A stretch of 64,000 bases of DNA from Asterochloris sp. CNOR1 (GCA_963969365.1 OZ017758.1:1364001-1428000), one strand, 5' to 3'. Counted from the first letter of the stretch, positions 1-11,789 are shown. Numbers and translations are program-made. Notes: generated by a model not told the origin, from the sequence alone.

Positions 1-95
1 GGCTTGCTTTGCTTTGCTACAAATTGGTGGCGCAAGGCTGCTTCTCCAGGTGGAGCCCAGCATGAGGGCTGAGCTGTATCCATTTGTGAATGCAG

Positions 96-1621
96 GTCAT
101 ATGTCATGGCATCCCAGACAAAAGGGTCTTGCAGGATGGTGACATCGTCAATGTTGATGTGACTGCCTACTTCAAGGGCTACCATGGGGACCTCAATGAG
201 ACCTATGTGGTGGGAGAGGTTGATGATGCTTCCAAGCAGCTCGTCAAAACAGCATATCAGGCAAGACCTCCGTTCAGGGCCCAGTTCACTTGCAACGCTG
301 CATCCATGCTGGCAGTCACTGACAGTCAGTATAGGTGGCAGGCTGGCCCGCCGCTCAGGGCTTGCATTGCTGGCAGCAGGTGCTACCATGTGTACCCCTC
401 CCATCTGCGTTGCTGACAGTCAGCATGGGTGGCAAATCAGCATGCGCCACACAGGACGATCTCCTGTCCAGTGGCAATTCTCTGTATCGCTGACAGTTGG
501 CGTGGGCACCTGGCACGCCTTATTGAACTATCCGCCTGTTGTCTGCAGTGCCTTCACAGGGCCATTGACGCAGTGAAGCCTGGCGTGCGGTATAGGGACC
601 TTGGAGATATCATCAGCCAGCAGGCACAGAGGAATGGGTGAGTGCCTTGCACCTCTGTGCCAGCGTGCCAGCTTCTGCTCAAGCACTAGGAGCACCTGAG
701 CTGCAGCGCTTTGATGCTACTGTGTGCTGCTCTGCGCATATCCCATTGCCCAGATGCCGTGAGCATTGCCTGCGCCTCTGCACAAGTCTGCTAAAAGCTG
801 CAGCAGTGCACGATGCACTGTGCTGCCTGGCTTGTATCCCCCTATTTGACGCGCAGCGTGCACTGCCCCTGCCTGTGAAGTCCCAGGCTGCAGCTGTGCA
901 CAGCGGTCTGCCCTGCCCTGCAGTATATCTCACTGCTGGCTGCAGGATGAGTGTGGTAAAGGCTTACTGTGGGCATGGCATTGGGGACTTGTTTCATTGT
1001 GCCCCCAGCGTGCCGCACTACTCCCATAACAAGGTGGGCAGTGCTGCACCTCCCAAGTCCACATACCTGGCACCCGCCACCTGAGGCATTGCGCCTGCAA
1101 CCCCTTGCCTGTGGCAATCTTTCCTGAGGCACAGCAATCTGCTGGGGCATGCACTCAAGGCACTCCCACCTCTAGCTGGGGTACAACCCTTGGGCTTATA
1201 TGCCAGGAACAATCTGCCTGGCAAATGCTGCCAGCGTTCCCTGTGCAGCCAAGGGCCTACGTCCCAGGGCGCACTGCCCACACATTGCTGACAACAGTCG
1301 TTTGGCCAATTGTTGACCATCAGCCAGCAGGACTGAGCCCATCCACTGGTTTGAGGTCCCCTGCTGCAGGCAAAGGGCATCATTAAGGAGGGCCAGGTGT
1401 TCACAATTGAGCCCATGATCAATGCCGGTGTGTGGAAGGACAGGACCTGGCCAGACCAATGGACATCAGTCACTGCAGATGGCAAGCGCAGTGCTCAGTT
1501 TGAGCATACCCTTGTGGTGACAAAGGATGGCTGCGACATTCTAACCAAGCGCCTGCCGACCTCCCCCCCGCTGTGGTGGGAGGTGGAGGGCATAGATGTA
1601 CTGGCACCTGATGCCTCGTGA
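96..1621 (+). CDS. MAP1: Methionine aminopeptidase 1 (MetAP1), 5'-truncated by window edge
   Basis: Removes the initiator methionine from nascent proteins in the cytosol as a two-metal hydrolase. Exons: 96-260, 549-637, 946-1033, 1370-1621, all in phase, about 196 residues. The metal ligands of the family are visible: Asp in VNVDVT, Asp in HGDLNETY, His in [10 protein letters not shown], Glu in FTIEPM and Glu in AQFEHTL. The C-terminal order follows eukaryotic type 1 MetAP closely ([13 protein letters not shown], then VPHYSHNK, then [19 protein letters not shown]). The codon at 96 follows an acceptor AG, so the N-terminal part, which normally includes a zinc-finger region, lies upstream of the window. 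The first intron begins GCAAGA, a GC-AG intron. Its position is fixed by the conserved Y-x-C-L junction. The organelle isoform is less likely because of the type 1A-like sequence. Confidence 0.95.
313..515 (+). repeat. Three copies of a short repeat in MetAP1 intron 1
   Basis: CTGACAGT followed by CAG-AT-GGTGGCA variants recurs at about 315, 413 and 490, spaced roughly 80-100 bp, inside the intron 261-548. Confidence 0.55.
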
Positions 1622-2040
1622 TAATCGGGCAAGCTCGCTTGTCGTTGAGAGCATTACATGTCACAACCTGATTTTGCTTGAGCGGCAACAGCGCCCTTGT
1701 CTGTCTGGTTGTTGTATCATTGTTAGTGAGCAAGCTCCTGGTTCCCTTTTCGTGCAGTTTCATTTTCTGACAGTGTCTATCACTTGCTGATTGTGGCAGC
1801 ACACAGAGTCATGACATGGGAGAGTTGACTGTAGGCTCTGGGGGCCACTCCCGTAGACCTGTACCTTTCACAACCTCAACTCAGCGGTGCACATAGGTTC
1901 ATTGTGTGACATGTTGACTAGAAGCCTAACAGAAGCACGACAGTATGTGACAGGAAGCAGATTGATCCTGGTCAAGACCTACTTCTGGCATGTGAACTTT
2001 GACTGGCGCTCTACGCAGCCTCAGGAGCAACAACCAAAAC
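1622..2040. other. Intergenic region between MetAP1 and TMEM256-like gene
   Basis: 419 bp between tandem plus-strand genes. It should hold the MetAP1 3' UTR and the promoter of the TMEM256-like gene. I see no TATA box, repeat or further exon that I can support. Confidence 0.5.
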
Positions 2041-2538
2041 ATGCGTGGTGAGGGGCTCTGGCATCGCTTGGCTGGTTTGTCTGGGGCCTCAAGCATTATA
2101 TTGGCCACCTATGGTTCACATGGCTTTCATCCAGCAGATCAGCAGTACATAGGAGTCTTCCAGAAAGCCAGCCAATATCATCTTGCGCACTCCCTCTTAT
2201 TGGCTTTGGCGCCACTGACAAAGCGGCCACACATCACAGGCAGCTTGACAGCTGTAGGCATTGGCTTGTTCTCTGGCAGGTGGGCCTAGTGCAGACTCAC
2301 CTGCACTTTAAGATGCACAAGCAGGTTGCGTTTGGCTGAGAGATTCCAAAATGCAGCCTTTACATCACAGCAGTGAAAGAAGATCGCAGCTACTCTCAGC
2401 TGGCCCCAGCAGGGTGGGATCGCTGGTCTTTGCTGACATGTGCTCATTGCACTGCATGGAACGGCACATGGAATAGCGGCTTTCCCTGACTGCAGGGGCC
2501 TAAGCCTGATTGCTGCCTGGCTCAGCATCTGCCTCTGA
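2041..2538 (+). CDS. TMEM256/DUF423 small membrane protein
   Basis: Three exons in phase: 2041-2280, 2357-2413, 2496-2538, giving about 112 residues, the usual length of the family. An N-terminal Gly/Ala/Ser-rich helix runs into the family hallmark TYGSHGF, followed by the helix YHLAHSLLLALAPL, the FSGSLY segment and a last hydrophobic segment ending LIAAWLSICL, so about four membrane spans. DUF423/TMEM256 proteins are integral membrane proteins of unknown biochemical role. The ATG at 2041 (MRGEGLWHRLAGLSG) gives the expected short N-terminus; no upstream exon was needed. The gene lies 420 bp after MetAP1 on the same strand. Identification rests on the motif series and matching length. Confidence 0.88.
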
Positions 2539-3050
2539 GGGTGGGTTGATGGCAACGTCATGAAAGACAAAGCCAGTTGAGACATCTCCAGTTCTGCACA
2601 AGGAGTTGATGAGCTGGTGATGCCTCCACATGAGGCCAGCAAGGACTCTTTCAAATGCGGCACCCTGAAGCTGCATCTTCCTTCATGGTCTGCCTGGCAT
2701 TCAGGCTGGCTACATGCTGGCCAGATGCTCTCACCCTCCCTATAGGCCTGCCATGGCGGACATGTACCTGAAGGCCAATCGGAAGGCCAGGAGGTCTGCA
2801 GACTCTCATATCGCTGCTCAAGGGATGGCTAGACCGCTGGATCGGAGTCCATGCTGGAAGTGGAAAATCTGTTTTTCCATATAGTGCATCTTGCAGTTGC
2901 AGCTCCGGACTCCAAGCAGCCTCTGTAAATCTGGCTCTAGGTGATTCAATCTTGTCGACCTGCAGTTATAATCATCTGACGATGCCTCAGCAGTCAGATA
3001 GTGTGTGACAATCCACTGACACAATGCTTCCCTTGCAGCGTGTAGGCAGC
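2539..3050. other. Intergenic region before the RBR ligase gene
   Basis: 512 bp. It contains the TMEM256-like 3' UTR and the RBR 5' region. An ATG at 2753 opens a 43-codon frame starting MADMYLKANRK, which could be an uORF or a first exon, but no convincing donor joins it to the exon at 3039. Confidence 0.4.
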
Positions 3051-6000
3051 ATGATCCCCACTGAGGAGGACTGGCAGCAGCAAGTTGATGAACTTACGGT
3101 GCTGCACTCCATCCTTGCTGGGGATTTCACCTTAACAGCAGCCCCACTGCTAGAGCTCACAGGTGGGGATGCCACCAGCACTTGGACTGTCAGCTGATGT
3201 TCAGTTGCAGAGGCTGCTTCTTTCTGACGCAATGCAGGCAACACTGATGAAGACATGGCAGCCCTGGCTCAGCTGCAGTTCCCTGCAAGCCATGCTGAGG
3301 GTGGAGGCGGTGCTGGGCTTGCCTGTGAGGTTGCTGTGCATGTCCAGCTGCCTGATGGAGGCATGCCTGTAAAGGTGAGCACTGCTCCTGGCCTCACGGT
3401 CTAATCGATGTCAGCAAGCGCTGGCCTCGCCTGCAGTTGCTGTGCACATCCAGCTGCCTGACGAATGTCTTGCTGTGCACAGCCACCTTTGACCTCTTCA
3501 ATGTCCTGTGGACTAGCTGCACACTTCCTACCTGCCTGATGGCGGCATGCATGCAGACGTGAGCACAGATTAGGGATTGTGCCCTGCAGCCGTCATGGGA
3601 CTGCACCATGACATTGCTGCACCATACCAGAACCACTGTCTCACCTCTGCTGCGCTTCCTGTCCTTTCTTTACGTGGCACTCTGATTGCTACACATGTGC
3701 TGCACCTGCCGCCCTGCAGCTGCGAGACCAGGGCAGCCAGGCCATGATGCAGCTGCAGCGGCTGCCACCCATCTGCCTGCAGCTCGCCTTTCCTGGCGAG
3801 TACCCCTGTGAGGCTGCGCCCCGCCTGAGCGTGCATGCCCTCTGGCTCTCCCCTGGCCACCTTGCAGTGCTACAACAGCAGCTCATGGCGCTGTGGGAGC
3901 AGGCAGCTGGCACGCCTATCTGCTACTCCTGGGTGAGTCTGCCTGAGTCATTGCTTGCATGTCAGCAAAACAAGATGTGTCTAGGGCATCTGCAGGTGCT
4001 GCGCCTTGGGGACTGCACAGCCTAGTTGCGCTTTCATGACGCAGGCACCAACGGACTGCGACTAAGCAGCTGCTGTGCCACAGCTCTTGCAGGACACCTT
4101 TTCGCTGCATGCAGCTTGCTGGGTGGCGCCTCTTGCTAACCCGTCTGTGCTGCAGGTGGAGTGGCTGCAGATGGATGCCCTGAAGCAATTGGGGTTTAAT
4201 CACGCGCTCAGCCTGCAGTGGGCCACTGAGGCCCCTGCAGCAGACCAGGGCCCCTCGAGCTCCCATTCAGATAGCAGCCCAGTGTGCAGGAAGCTTCCTA
4301 CCAACGGCATAGATGTGGGCGGCCCAGAGACCCAGCCAGGTGCTCCGCCTTCCAGCAGCCTTGTGAAAGCCCAAGCCAGTCAGCCACCCCCCCGCTTCCC
4401 GGGACCCTCAGACCCTCACAGTGGCGGGCAGTCCCCAGCACCAGCATTTTCCACCCCAGGAGCTGCGCAGTCAGCTGACAACCCACCCAGCTGTGGCTCA
4501 GACCCGGGCTCAGATGGCAGGCAGCAGCACCCCTCCATGCTGCCACCTGAGACCCATGCTGCTGAGGGTTCACAGCTGCAGGGTGCCTCAGCAGGCATCC
4601 CTGCCAAGAATGTCACACTGGGGCCAGATGCCTCAGCAGGCAGCCCTGCTGCCGATGCTGCACTACGGGAGACGCCGCCGCCCCTGCCAGGAGTGGAGCA
4701 GCTGCTGGTGCAGCTGCTGCGCTATGATGCCGCCCAGCGTCACAGGGAGTTTCTGAAGGTATGCACCACCCAATGGTGGCCTCTGTAGGTGCAGTGCCTT
4801 ATGACAGAGCGCCCTGCAGGCCGTCAGGCCTGTGGGTGCTGTGCTGCAGTCCAGACTTGGGAGGTGTATGGCTGTTGCCACTTGCTTGAGACTGCCAGTC
4901 GAGACTTGGACGCACAACAACTTTGCTGCAGGGCGTTTGGGACTGCGGTATCTGCCTGGAGCAGCTGCCTGGAACGCAGTGCGTGCAGGCCTCGCTGGAC
5001 TGCGCCCACGTCTTCTGCAGGCAAGCAAGGCAACCGATCTGCGCACGGGAGGCTCCGCTGTGCGGGCAGCCCACCTATCCTACAGTCAAGCAGGGAGCCG
5101 TAGTGTGTCACGCAGCGGCCCTCCTTTGCTGCATGATCTGCTGGGAACGTGCACTTACTCTCAAGCAGGGCGTCCCTGCTGCTTTGCTCATGCCACAGCT
5201 TTGCCTTCCCGTCAGAGCATCTGCAGCACAGGCAAAACCAGGCAGGCTGCTGAGTGGTTTTAAGCATTGCCTGCTGGTGTAGGGCCTGCCTTGGGCAGCA
5301 GTGCGCCATGGTAGTCCAGGAGGGGCAGCTGGGCAACCTCAGATGCCCTGAACTCAGCTGTGATCAGCTCATCAACCGCCAGGTCAGCCTCCCACACAGC
5401 CTCCAACACATGAGTGCCTTCCCTGCTGGCCTGTATCGTCCATTGTGGTCCTTCAGGCGGCCTGTGACATGACCGAATCTTGTGCCTGCATAGGTCTTTT
5501 TCATCGCTGAGCTGCCTTGTCACCGGCAGCCTGCTAGTCTGTCTGGCTTCTCCTGCTTGATTGAAGGGTGACACTTGTTTTATCTGCGCCGCCACTGCAC
5601 AGCCAGGCAGCCTGGTTGCTCAGGCCTCAGAGCTATGCTGTTTGCCAGGGCGAGCACGTTCCGAACTGGCTGTGTCGCTTTCCTCCAGCAGTTGTGGCGG
5701 CCGCTGTCTCCTGCCCGTACCCCGCGCGAGAGGTGGCGCTGACTGCCGCCCCCCTGCAGGTGGAGGACCCTGCTGGAGGTGGCATTCCTGCTGTCCTCTG
5801 CCTTGCATGGCCTGCTGCCGCCCTGCAGGGTGGTGGCGGTTCTGTCCGTATCATCGCAGCACCCTTGTCCTGCACCCCCAGGTGACACCTGGCGCTGACT
5901 GCCGCCCCCCTGCAGGTGGTGATGTCCCTGCTGTCTCCCGCCCTGCGCGAGCATCTGGAGGAGGTGGAGCTGGAGCGCACGCTGCAGGGCATGACTGATG

Positions 6001-8097
6001 TGGTGCTGTGCCCGCGCTGCGAGACCCCCTGCGTGGAGGACCGGGACCACATGGGTGTCTGCCCAGGGTGTCACTTCGCCTTTTGCAGCATGTGAGTCAG
6101 TGATATGCAGAGCTACCTGCAATGTGACTGGAGGGCCCTGAGCACTTGTGGGCAGTGCACTGCCTCTGCTTGCGTGTGTGCCTACGTCTCCCCGCTGTGC
6201 AACTTGCAAGCGCCAACCTGCTGTCTGCAGCATTGCCCGACCCTTGTGGGCATGGCCTTGCCTTTTGCAGGTGTGAGCAGGCCACCTGTCCGCTTGGGGT
6301 GGCCCACTGCCTCTTGAGCATGCATGTAAAATCTCAGCTGTCACTCCCTTGCATGGACGAGTTGCCTCTAGAGTTGCCTGGGCAGGAGATGGGGAGGAAT
6401 ATGCCGACATGCTGCTTGCTTTGCTGCTTCGTCACTGCATTCTGCAATGTGGGAGGCAGAGTGCCTGAGGTGCCGATTGAAAGCCTGCCTCAACAGCAAG
6501 TGCTGATGCTGAGCAGCTAATGTCCCTGGTGCTGACCCCACACAACCAGCTCAAAGTACTGCATGTTGCTGACACCCCAAGAAGTCTTGAGAGCAAGAGC
6601 ATGTGTGACGGCGCAGGTGCAATGACCCCTGGCACACAGGCAGCGACTGCCTGACTCCAGAGGTCAAGTTGGGGGTCCTGCGGGCGCGCATGGCAGGGAA
6701 CAAGAGCACTGAGCAAGCAGCTGAGCTGAAGAGGAAGGAGCAGGAGTACCTCAGCATGGTTCACATCAAACAGGTCACCAAAGAGTGCCCCAAGTGCGGT
6801 GCCTGGATCTCGCGCACAGAAGGCTGCAACAAGGTGAGCGGCTTGCTTGGCTGATCTGCGCAGGTTCCGCTCTGCAGCATCTGTCAAGGATGGCTGCAGC
6901 GCTTTCTGCTTCATTTTTGCAAAGCTGTAAGAAGGTGGGCTGCTGCTGGTCTGGCTGCTTGGGCTCTGCCCTGCAAGGGGCGCGGTATGATCAATAGTGT
7001 CTCCAGCAGCTCAGGGCAGTCTGCAGGCAGCTGTCGGTAGCTGCCTTGTCGGCTTGCATCAGCTTGCCCAGCTGGACAATGAAAGTTGCATGTCAGAGGC
7101 ATCTCCATGCTCCATTGCTTGAATCTCTGCCGCTTGCCATTTCAAGCAGTTGCTCAGTTGAACTCTCAGATCTGAACTGATCACATTCAGTCGGAGCTGA
7201 CTGCAGCGGACATAGCTGCAGGTTGTGTGTCGATGCGGCGCCTACATTTGCTACATTTGCGGTAGGACAATCAAAGGCTACGATCACTTTAGAGACGGCG
7301 GCTGCCAGCTCTTTGAGGTGGACCCTCAGTGGGTCTATGAGGAGAGGCTGGCCATGTGAGCTGCTGCTTGATGATGTCTTTGATGGGCTGGCAGGGGGCC
7401 ACATAGTGTACTGGTGCGGGCTGTTAGTGATCCATTGGTCATGCGCTCCTCACAGGGTCGGTCATTTGGTGCCTACGTTAAGCAATGCACCAGACCACCC
7501 CACCATGCCAGTCTTAGCCATCATGCTGCTGCTGCACCTGACAGAAAGTGGTGCTGCCCTGCAGAGCCGCAGCCAGGCAACAGATTCATGTGAACAATGA
7601 TGGTGAGCCCAGCAGGCCCGATGCCGCAGCAGTTTGTGCATTGCATGCATGGTTGCCTGAGCCATGTCAAAGCGACCCAGCCAAGCTCTCATCCACGGCC
7701 TTACCTCAAGTAGACATGTGTATTAGCCCTCATGCTGAGCACAGCCTCACCTGAGCACAAACAGCTGCTGTGCAGGCCTGCTGCATCAAGCCTTCCTGCG
7801 CGAGGCGCTGGGGGAGCAGATCCGTCAGGCGCGCTGTCCATACTGTGGCCAGCAGAACATCAAGGAGGCACACAACAACAACATGATGAACTGCTGGTGG
7901 GTCTTAGAACAGCTGCACAGCTCCACTCAGGTTCTCAGTCAGCCACTATGCAGCCTGGATGCTGAAGGCCGCCTCTGGCTTGATGCAGGAGCTGCCGACA
8001 GCACTTCTGCTACAAGTGTCGTGCTCCCCTCATGGGCAAGGGGGCTGTTGGCAAGCACTTTGGGCCCAAGGGCTGCAAGCAGCATAGCAACGACTGA
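3051..8097 (+). CDS. RWD-domain RBR-type E3 ubiquitin ligase (RNF14-like, plant type)
   Basis: Probable ubiquitin ligase that passes ubiquitin from E2 through a RING2 cysteine. Exons: 3051-3162, 3238-3374, 3720-3932, 4156-4758, 4932-5020, 5283-5382, 5916-6091, 6617-6833, 7222-7355, about 7756-7896, 7989-8097 (about 676 aa). Order: N-terminal RWD domain (WQQQVDELTVLHSIL), a Pro/Ser-rich linker of about 200 aa in one 603-nt exon, RING1 (CGICLEQL, CAHVFCRACL), IBR (CPRCETPC, CPGCHFAFCSMC), RING2 (CPKCGAWISRTEGCNK then VVCRCGAYICYICG, holding the presumed catalytic Cys), then the extra Cys-rich tail of the plant members (CPYCGQQN, HFCYKC, HFGPKGCKQH). The intron after FCR starts with GC. The acceptor near 7755 is weak and that junction is uncertain. 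The start at 3051 is the first Met in the RWD exon; an upstream exon is possible. Confidence 0.88.
3413..3570 (+). repeat. Two decayed partial copies of the RWD exon end in RBR intron 2
   Basis: The exon end at about 3313-3380 (coding CEVAVHVQLPDGG, then the donor) is echoed at 3419-3466 (GTTGCTGTGCACATCCAGCT) and at 3530-3568 (CTGCCTGATGGCGGCATGC, ending in GTGAGCACAG). Neither keeps the frame. They lie within the intron 3375-3719. Confidence 0.65.
5734..5919 (+). repeat. 30-bp perfect direct repeat carrying a duplicated splice acceptor
   Basis: An identical 30-mer containing the polypyrimidine tract and TGCAG occurs at 5734-5763 and 5890-5919. The second copy is the acceptor of the IBR exon (5916). 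Splicing to the first copy would run into a stop before the second, so it would be unproductive. Confidence 0.85.
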
Positions 8098-8204
8098 CGC
8101 CCTGAGCATTGTTGGCTGATGACCACCAATTGGCCTGTGACTGGCAGCTTACAGGCTAATCCAGCAAGCAAATTTCATGCAATTTGTTTATTTTGTGATC
8201 AAGA

Positions 8205-11200
8205 TCAAAGGCCTAGGCCCACTGTGCGGCCGTCTTTGCGCCGAATGCCTGCGTAATACTGGTGCTCAAGTTCTGACAGCATATGCTGCTGGCGGTCACC
8301 TGCAGCACCACGGCACATGTGTTGGTGGCTGTTGCTTTCAACATAAGGGAAGGCAACAATGCTGCATGATTCCTCACGTGTTGGGACCTCCCTAGGGATG
8401 TCGGCCTCATGTTGCGGCAGTGGACCCATAGCGGTGGGGCCCTTTTTAGCACCCTGCATGCAGAAGTGTTCAGAGGGCTGAGGATGATCCGGTTTGTCAA
8501 CAATCTGTGAATTCTCATAGTGACCTCACCATGAGGCGTGCAAATTTGTCTGCGTCTGAGGCATTGTTGAACGAAGCTGTGTCCCACTTATTGGCCCCAA
8601 AGGTAGCAGGAACAGGTGCCTGCAAGCAAACATTCGGCAGCGTGTGACATGATGAGCAATCGTGGCGTCAAGCAGTGAAGGGCAGGGGGGCCTGCATGCT
8701 GGCTGCATTGTGTCGATGCACAGGCATCAGCTGTATGCAGACAGGCTCAAGCTCTGACAGCAGGCAGCACAAGAGCGCACCACAGGAGCAGCAGCCTGAG
8801 GTTGAGCAGTTGCAGCGCTGCCCCCTCCCCAGAGTTTCTTGCGCTTCTGGTCTGCTGTGAGGCCAGAGTGGCCAGGCGGTAAACCCTGCATCTGCATGAC
8901 TGCAGAGAGCACAGGTGACAGTCAGCAGCAAGACAGGCCCTGCCATTGCTCGCGTGAGGCAGCTTAGAACAGCTAAAGAGCCAGGTCAGGTTGAAATGCT
9001 GCAGCTCTGGCATACACCAGGCTCCAGGGCAGCTCCTGACGCAGCAGGGTGTTCCTTTGGTAGCAAACAAGCTGACGCCCTTTGACAAACCTGCGGCTGC
9101 TGCGGCTGCAGAGTTGCTGGCAATCTGAGCACCAGGGGCAGCAGGGAGCGCTGGCGGCTGGTACACTGTTGCAGCCTGTTTCCCTCTGCCATTGTGGTCC
9201 CTGCTGTGGCTGCGGCTCTGGCTGGGACTGGAGCGGTGCTGCTGAGGCCGGTCCACTGGCCTTCTGGGCCGATCCGACAGGCTGCGCCGCTCAGGGCTCC
9301 TCAGCCTGCCAGGAGAACGGACCCGATCATGGCGCCAATCCCGAGGGCTGCGGCTGCGGCTGCCCTCCCGCCTCCTGACCTGCCTTTCAGGGCCTCGAGC
9401 AGGCCCCAGGCCCTGGCCCCTGTCAGGGCCATGTGGGTCAGGCCAGGGCCCGTCTCGGGGCCTGGCCGCCTCACGGGGAGCCTCCCTGCCCCATTGGGGA
9501 CCCCTGGGGCCATCCCTGATGCTATCCCTGGGCCCCCCCCTGGGGCCATTCCTGCCAGTGCCTGGGCCAGTGCTGCCACCAATGAAGCCTGGGGGGGCGT
9601 CCCTCTCCCAGGCAGGGCCTCTGGGACCCTCCCGCTCCCAGGCAGGGCCTCTGGGGCCCTCCCTGCCCCGCTCAGGGCCAGGACTGTGGCCCCTGCAGCC
9701 TCTGAAGCCTTCCCTGGCGTGAGGCGGCCATTGGGGGCCCTCCCTGCGCCGCTCAGGGCCAGGGCTGTGGGCCCTGCCGCCTCTGAAGCCTTCTCTGACA
9801 TGAGGCAGCCGTGGGGGGCCCTCTCTACCCCGCTCGGGGCCCAAGCTGCCACCTCCGCCCATGTGGCGGTCCTGTCCGCCGGCAGGCAGGTGCCGCACCC
9901 CGTCAGGTGGGCTCCTGGAGCGAGGCCGGGCACGCCGCCGAGTTTCAGGGTCCCTGCTGAGTGGCTGTACACCCCTGCGCTCGGCAGGCTGTGTAGGCTC
10001 CTGCGCCCTGCTGGGCCTGCCCAGCCTGCCAAGAGGCGGCCCGGGCAGCTCCGGCTCCCCCTTGTGCCTACAGTGAATGGCGTGTGTCATGGCCTGGGGA
10101 TTGTTGAATCAGTTGCAGTGTCCAGCAGGGCAGGGTCTGGAGCAGCAGGCAGTAACCATCAGGGCAGTCTCATGAGGGACTCCATGCCAAGTCCAGGTGC
10201 CATCTGCCAAATGGCAAGACCAGCCTTGAAAATGTTCAGGTGTTCCCGTGAGCACAGGCCAGGGTGTCACCTGGCAGCGTCATCTGCGCCCTGCCTCGGA
10301 TTGTTGCCTGAGCCTCCGCCATTGCTGCCAGGCCGCCTGGCATCCCTGCCCTGCTCCTTGTCAGGGCCCCACCTGCTGCGACTGCGTGCTGCAGAGCTGG
10401 GTCCAGTATCAGGCCTGCCTGGCTCCCTGAGCTCCACGTCTGCTCTTTGCTCGCCAGCAAGGGCAGGTGGGGCTGCCCCTGAGTCCTTTGCTCTACTGCT
10501 GAGTGCCATTGGCGCTCTGCTGCTCTGCTGGGCGGCTGAGGGGTGTTGCCTGGGGGCGGTGTGGGCAGCAGAGAGGTTCGCCCCTGCAGACCCTGGCTCG
10601 CCAGCCCCGTCCCCCAGGGCAGGCTGCCGACCCCGCTCCCACTTGAAGCTGCGCTGCTGTTGGCGCTGCGTGTGAGGCTGGGCCTGCCGCTCCGCCCCGC
10701 CGGCAGTGGGCGTGCCAGCAGGGGAGGTCTTGTCACGCTCAGACTGGAGGCTGCCTGTGGAGGGCGTGCCGGCAGGGGAGCCCTGATCGCGTTCCCATTT
10801 GAAGCTGCGTCCCCAGCCTGCAGCTAGAGGCACGGCGGCCCCGCCCCGCCGCCATCTGAGGGGGGTGCGGCGGGGGCTTGTCACTTCGCCGGCGGGGGTC
10901 CCGGCTGCGTGCTGCGCGGGCCCAGGCAGCTGCTGCCTCTGCCTGCGCTGAGCCTCCAGCTGAGCAGCAACTGCCTTGATGGACGCTGACTGTGTGGTGC
11001 GTACTGCAGGAGGTGCATGACGCCCTCAGCAGAGGGTCTGGCAAGCAATGCCATGCTGTGAAGCAGAATAGAGATACTAGTCATATCGTAATTGCGCATA
11101 CAAGAAGCTCAGCATGTGAGGCCACTGCTGCAGCAATTGCGGGGGCTCACCTGCAGGTGTGGCCCCAGTCCCTACAGCAGAGGGTCTCTGTCCTTGTTCG

Positions 11201-11558
11201 CCATCACGCTGAGCAAGCTCATGTGGGACACCCATTACGGCATCTGGGTGCTTGCGCTTCCCCAGACTGCTGCCTGGGCTGGCCCTTCTGCCTGCAGGCC
11301 GCCAATGGGGACGTTTTATCAGCCAGCCCATGTACAGGGAAAGGTGGTGCACAAGGCATGCTTGCCTGCCTCTTGAGGAGCCTCGGCAGATGTGTGGGTC
11401 GTGCCATTGGCTTCAGATCCAGGCAGTTGCTCCCCTGCATTCTCTGAGGACTTGCTCAGAGCTCTCGGCAACTCTGTCACAGGTGGCAGCCTGGCTGGAG
11501 CCTGCCAGACAATCTTTGGTCTCTTGGATCTGCTGTTGTCATCCTCTACGCCTGACAT
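8205..11558 (-). CDS. Arginine/proline-rich nuclear protein with C-terminal SMAP (RSRC2-like) domain
   Basis: Exons (high to low): 11366-11558, 11151-11291, 10271-11003, 9016-10067, 8781-8899, 8530-8619, 8205-8453. They sum to 859 codons with consistent phases. The N-terminal part is acidic/basic and carries an SKRPKIVW motif. The centre is long and low-complexity with RS dipeptides (RSRSPRDWRHDR, RSRSHSRD), repeated GPER-REGP blocks and WERE units. The C-terminal 100 residues look like the small-acidic-protein-like domain seen in RSRC2: TADQKRKKLWGG, ANKWDTASFNN, DKFARLMGAKK and finally ELEHQYYAGIRRKDG-GLGL. Such proteins are nuclear and linked to splicing, so an RNA-processing role is inferred. 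The first intron uses a GC donor. The 81-nt in-frame repeat at 9661-9845 lies here. Confidence 0.8.
9661..9845 (-). repeat. In-frame 81-nt tandem repeat coding GPER/REGP blocks
   Basis: The segment CCGCTCAGGGCC recurs at 9668, 9749 and, with one change, 9830, so the period is 81 nt (27 codons). On the minus strand this encodes successive SPGPER-REGP-REGFRG blocks of the SMAP-domain protein. A shorter 30-nt repeat (encoding GPRGPAWERE) adjoins it at about 9600-9665. Confidence 0.85.
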
Positions 11559-11789
11559 TGACAACTGCGCACAAGGTTGCAGGTTGAGTGGGGCACATGA
11601 CATGTGCTCTTGCAAATGAATGATTGTCGCCCACCTCAAATGCATGCTTGGTCTGCGCCAGTCGGCATCTCAGTAGGTGCCATGCGCAGTTCAGTAAACT
11701 GAAATGATTTACCAAGTCTTGCCTCGCAACTTCTGCCGCATCTTAGGACCAACCAGCCAGATTGGGTATTGCCCGGGGCACAGTAGACG

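Noticed and set aside
2753-2884. Short ATG frame beginning MADMYLKANRK
   Set aside because: No donor joins it in phase to the RWD exon, and it ends after 43 codons; kept only as a possible uORF.
5580-6410. Minus-strand open frame of 276 codons
   Set aside because: It crosses the RBR IBR exon and its introns on the opposite strand and shows no recognisable motif.
9194-10675. Plus-strand open frame of 493 codons
   Set aside because: It is the reverse complement of the SMAP-domain gene's repeat exons and spans its intron; its Pro/Ala/Gly composition mirrors the Arg/Gly/Pro-rich sense protein.
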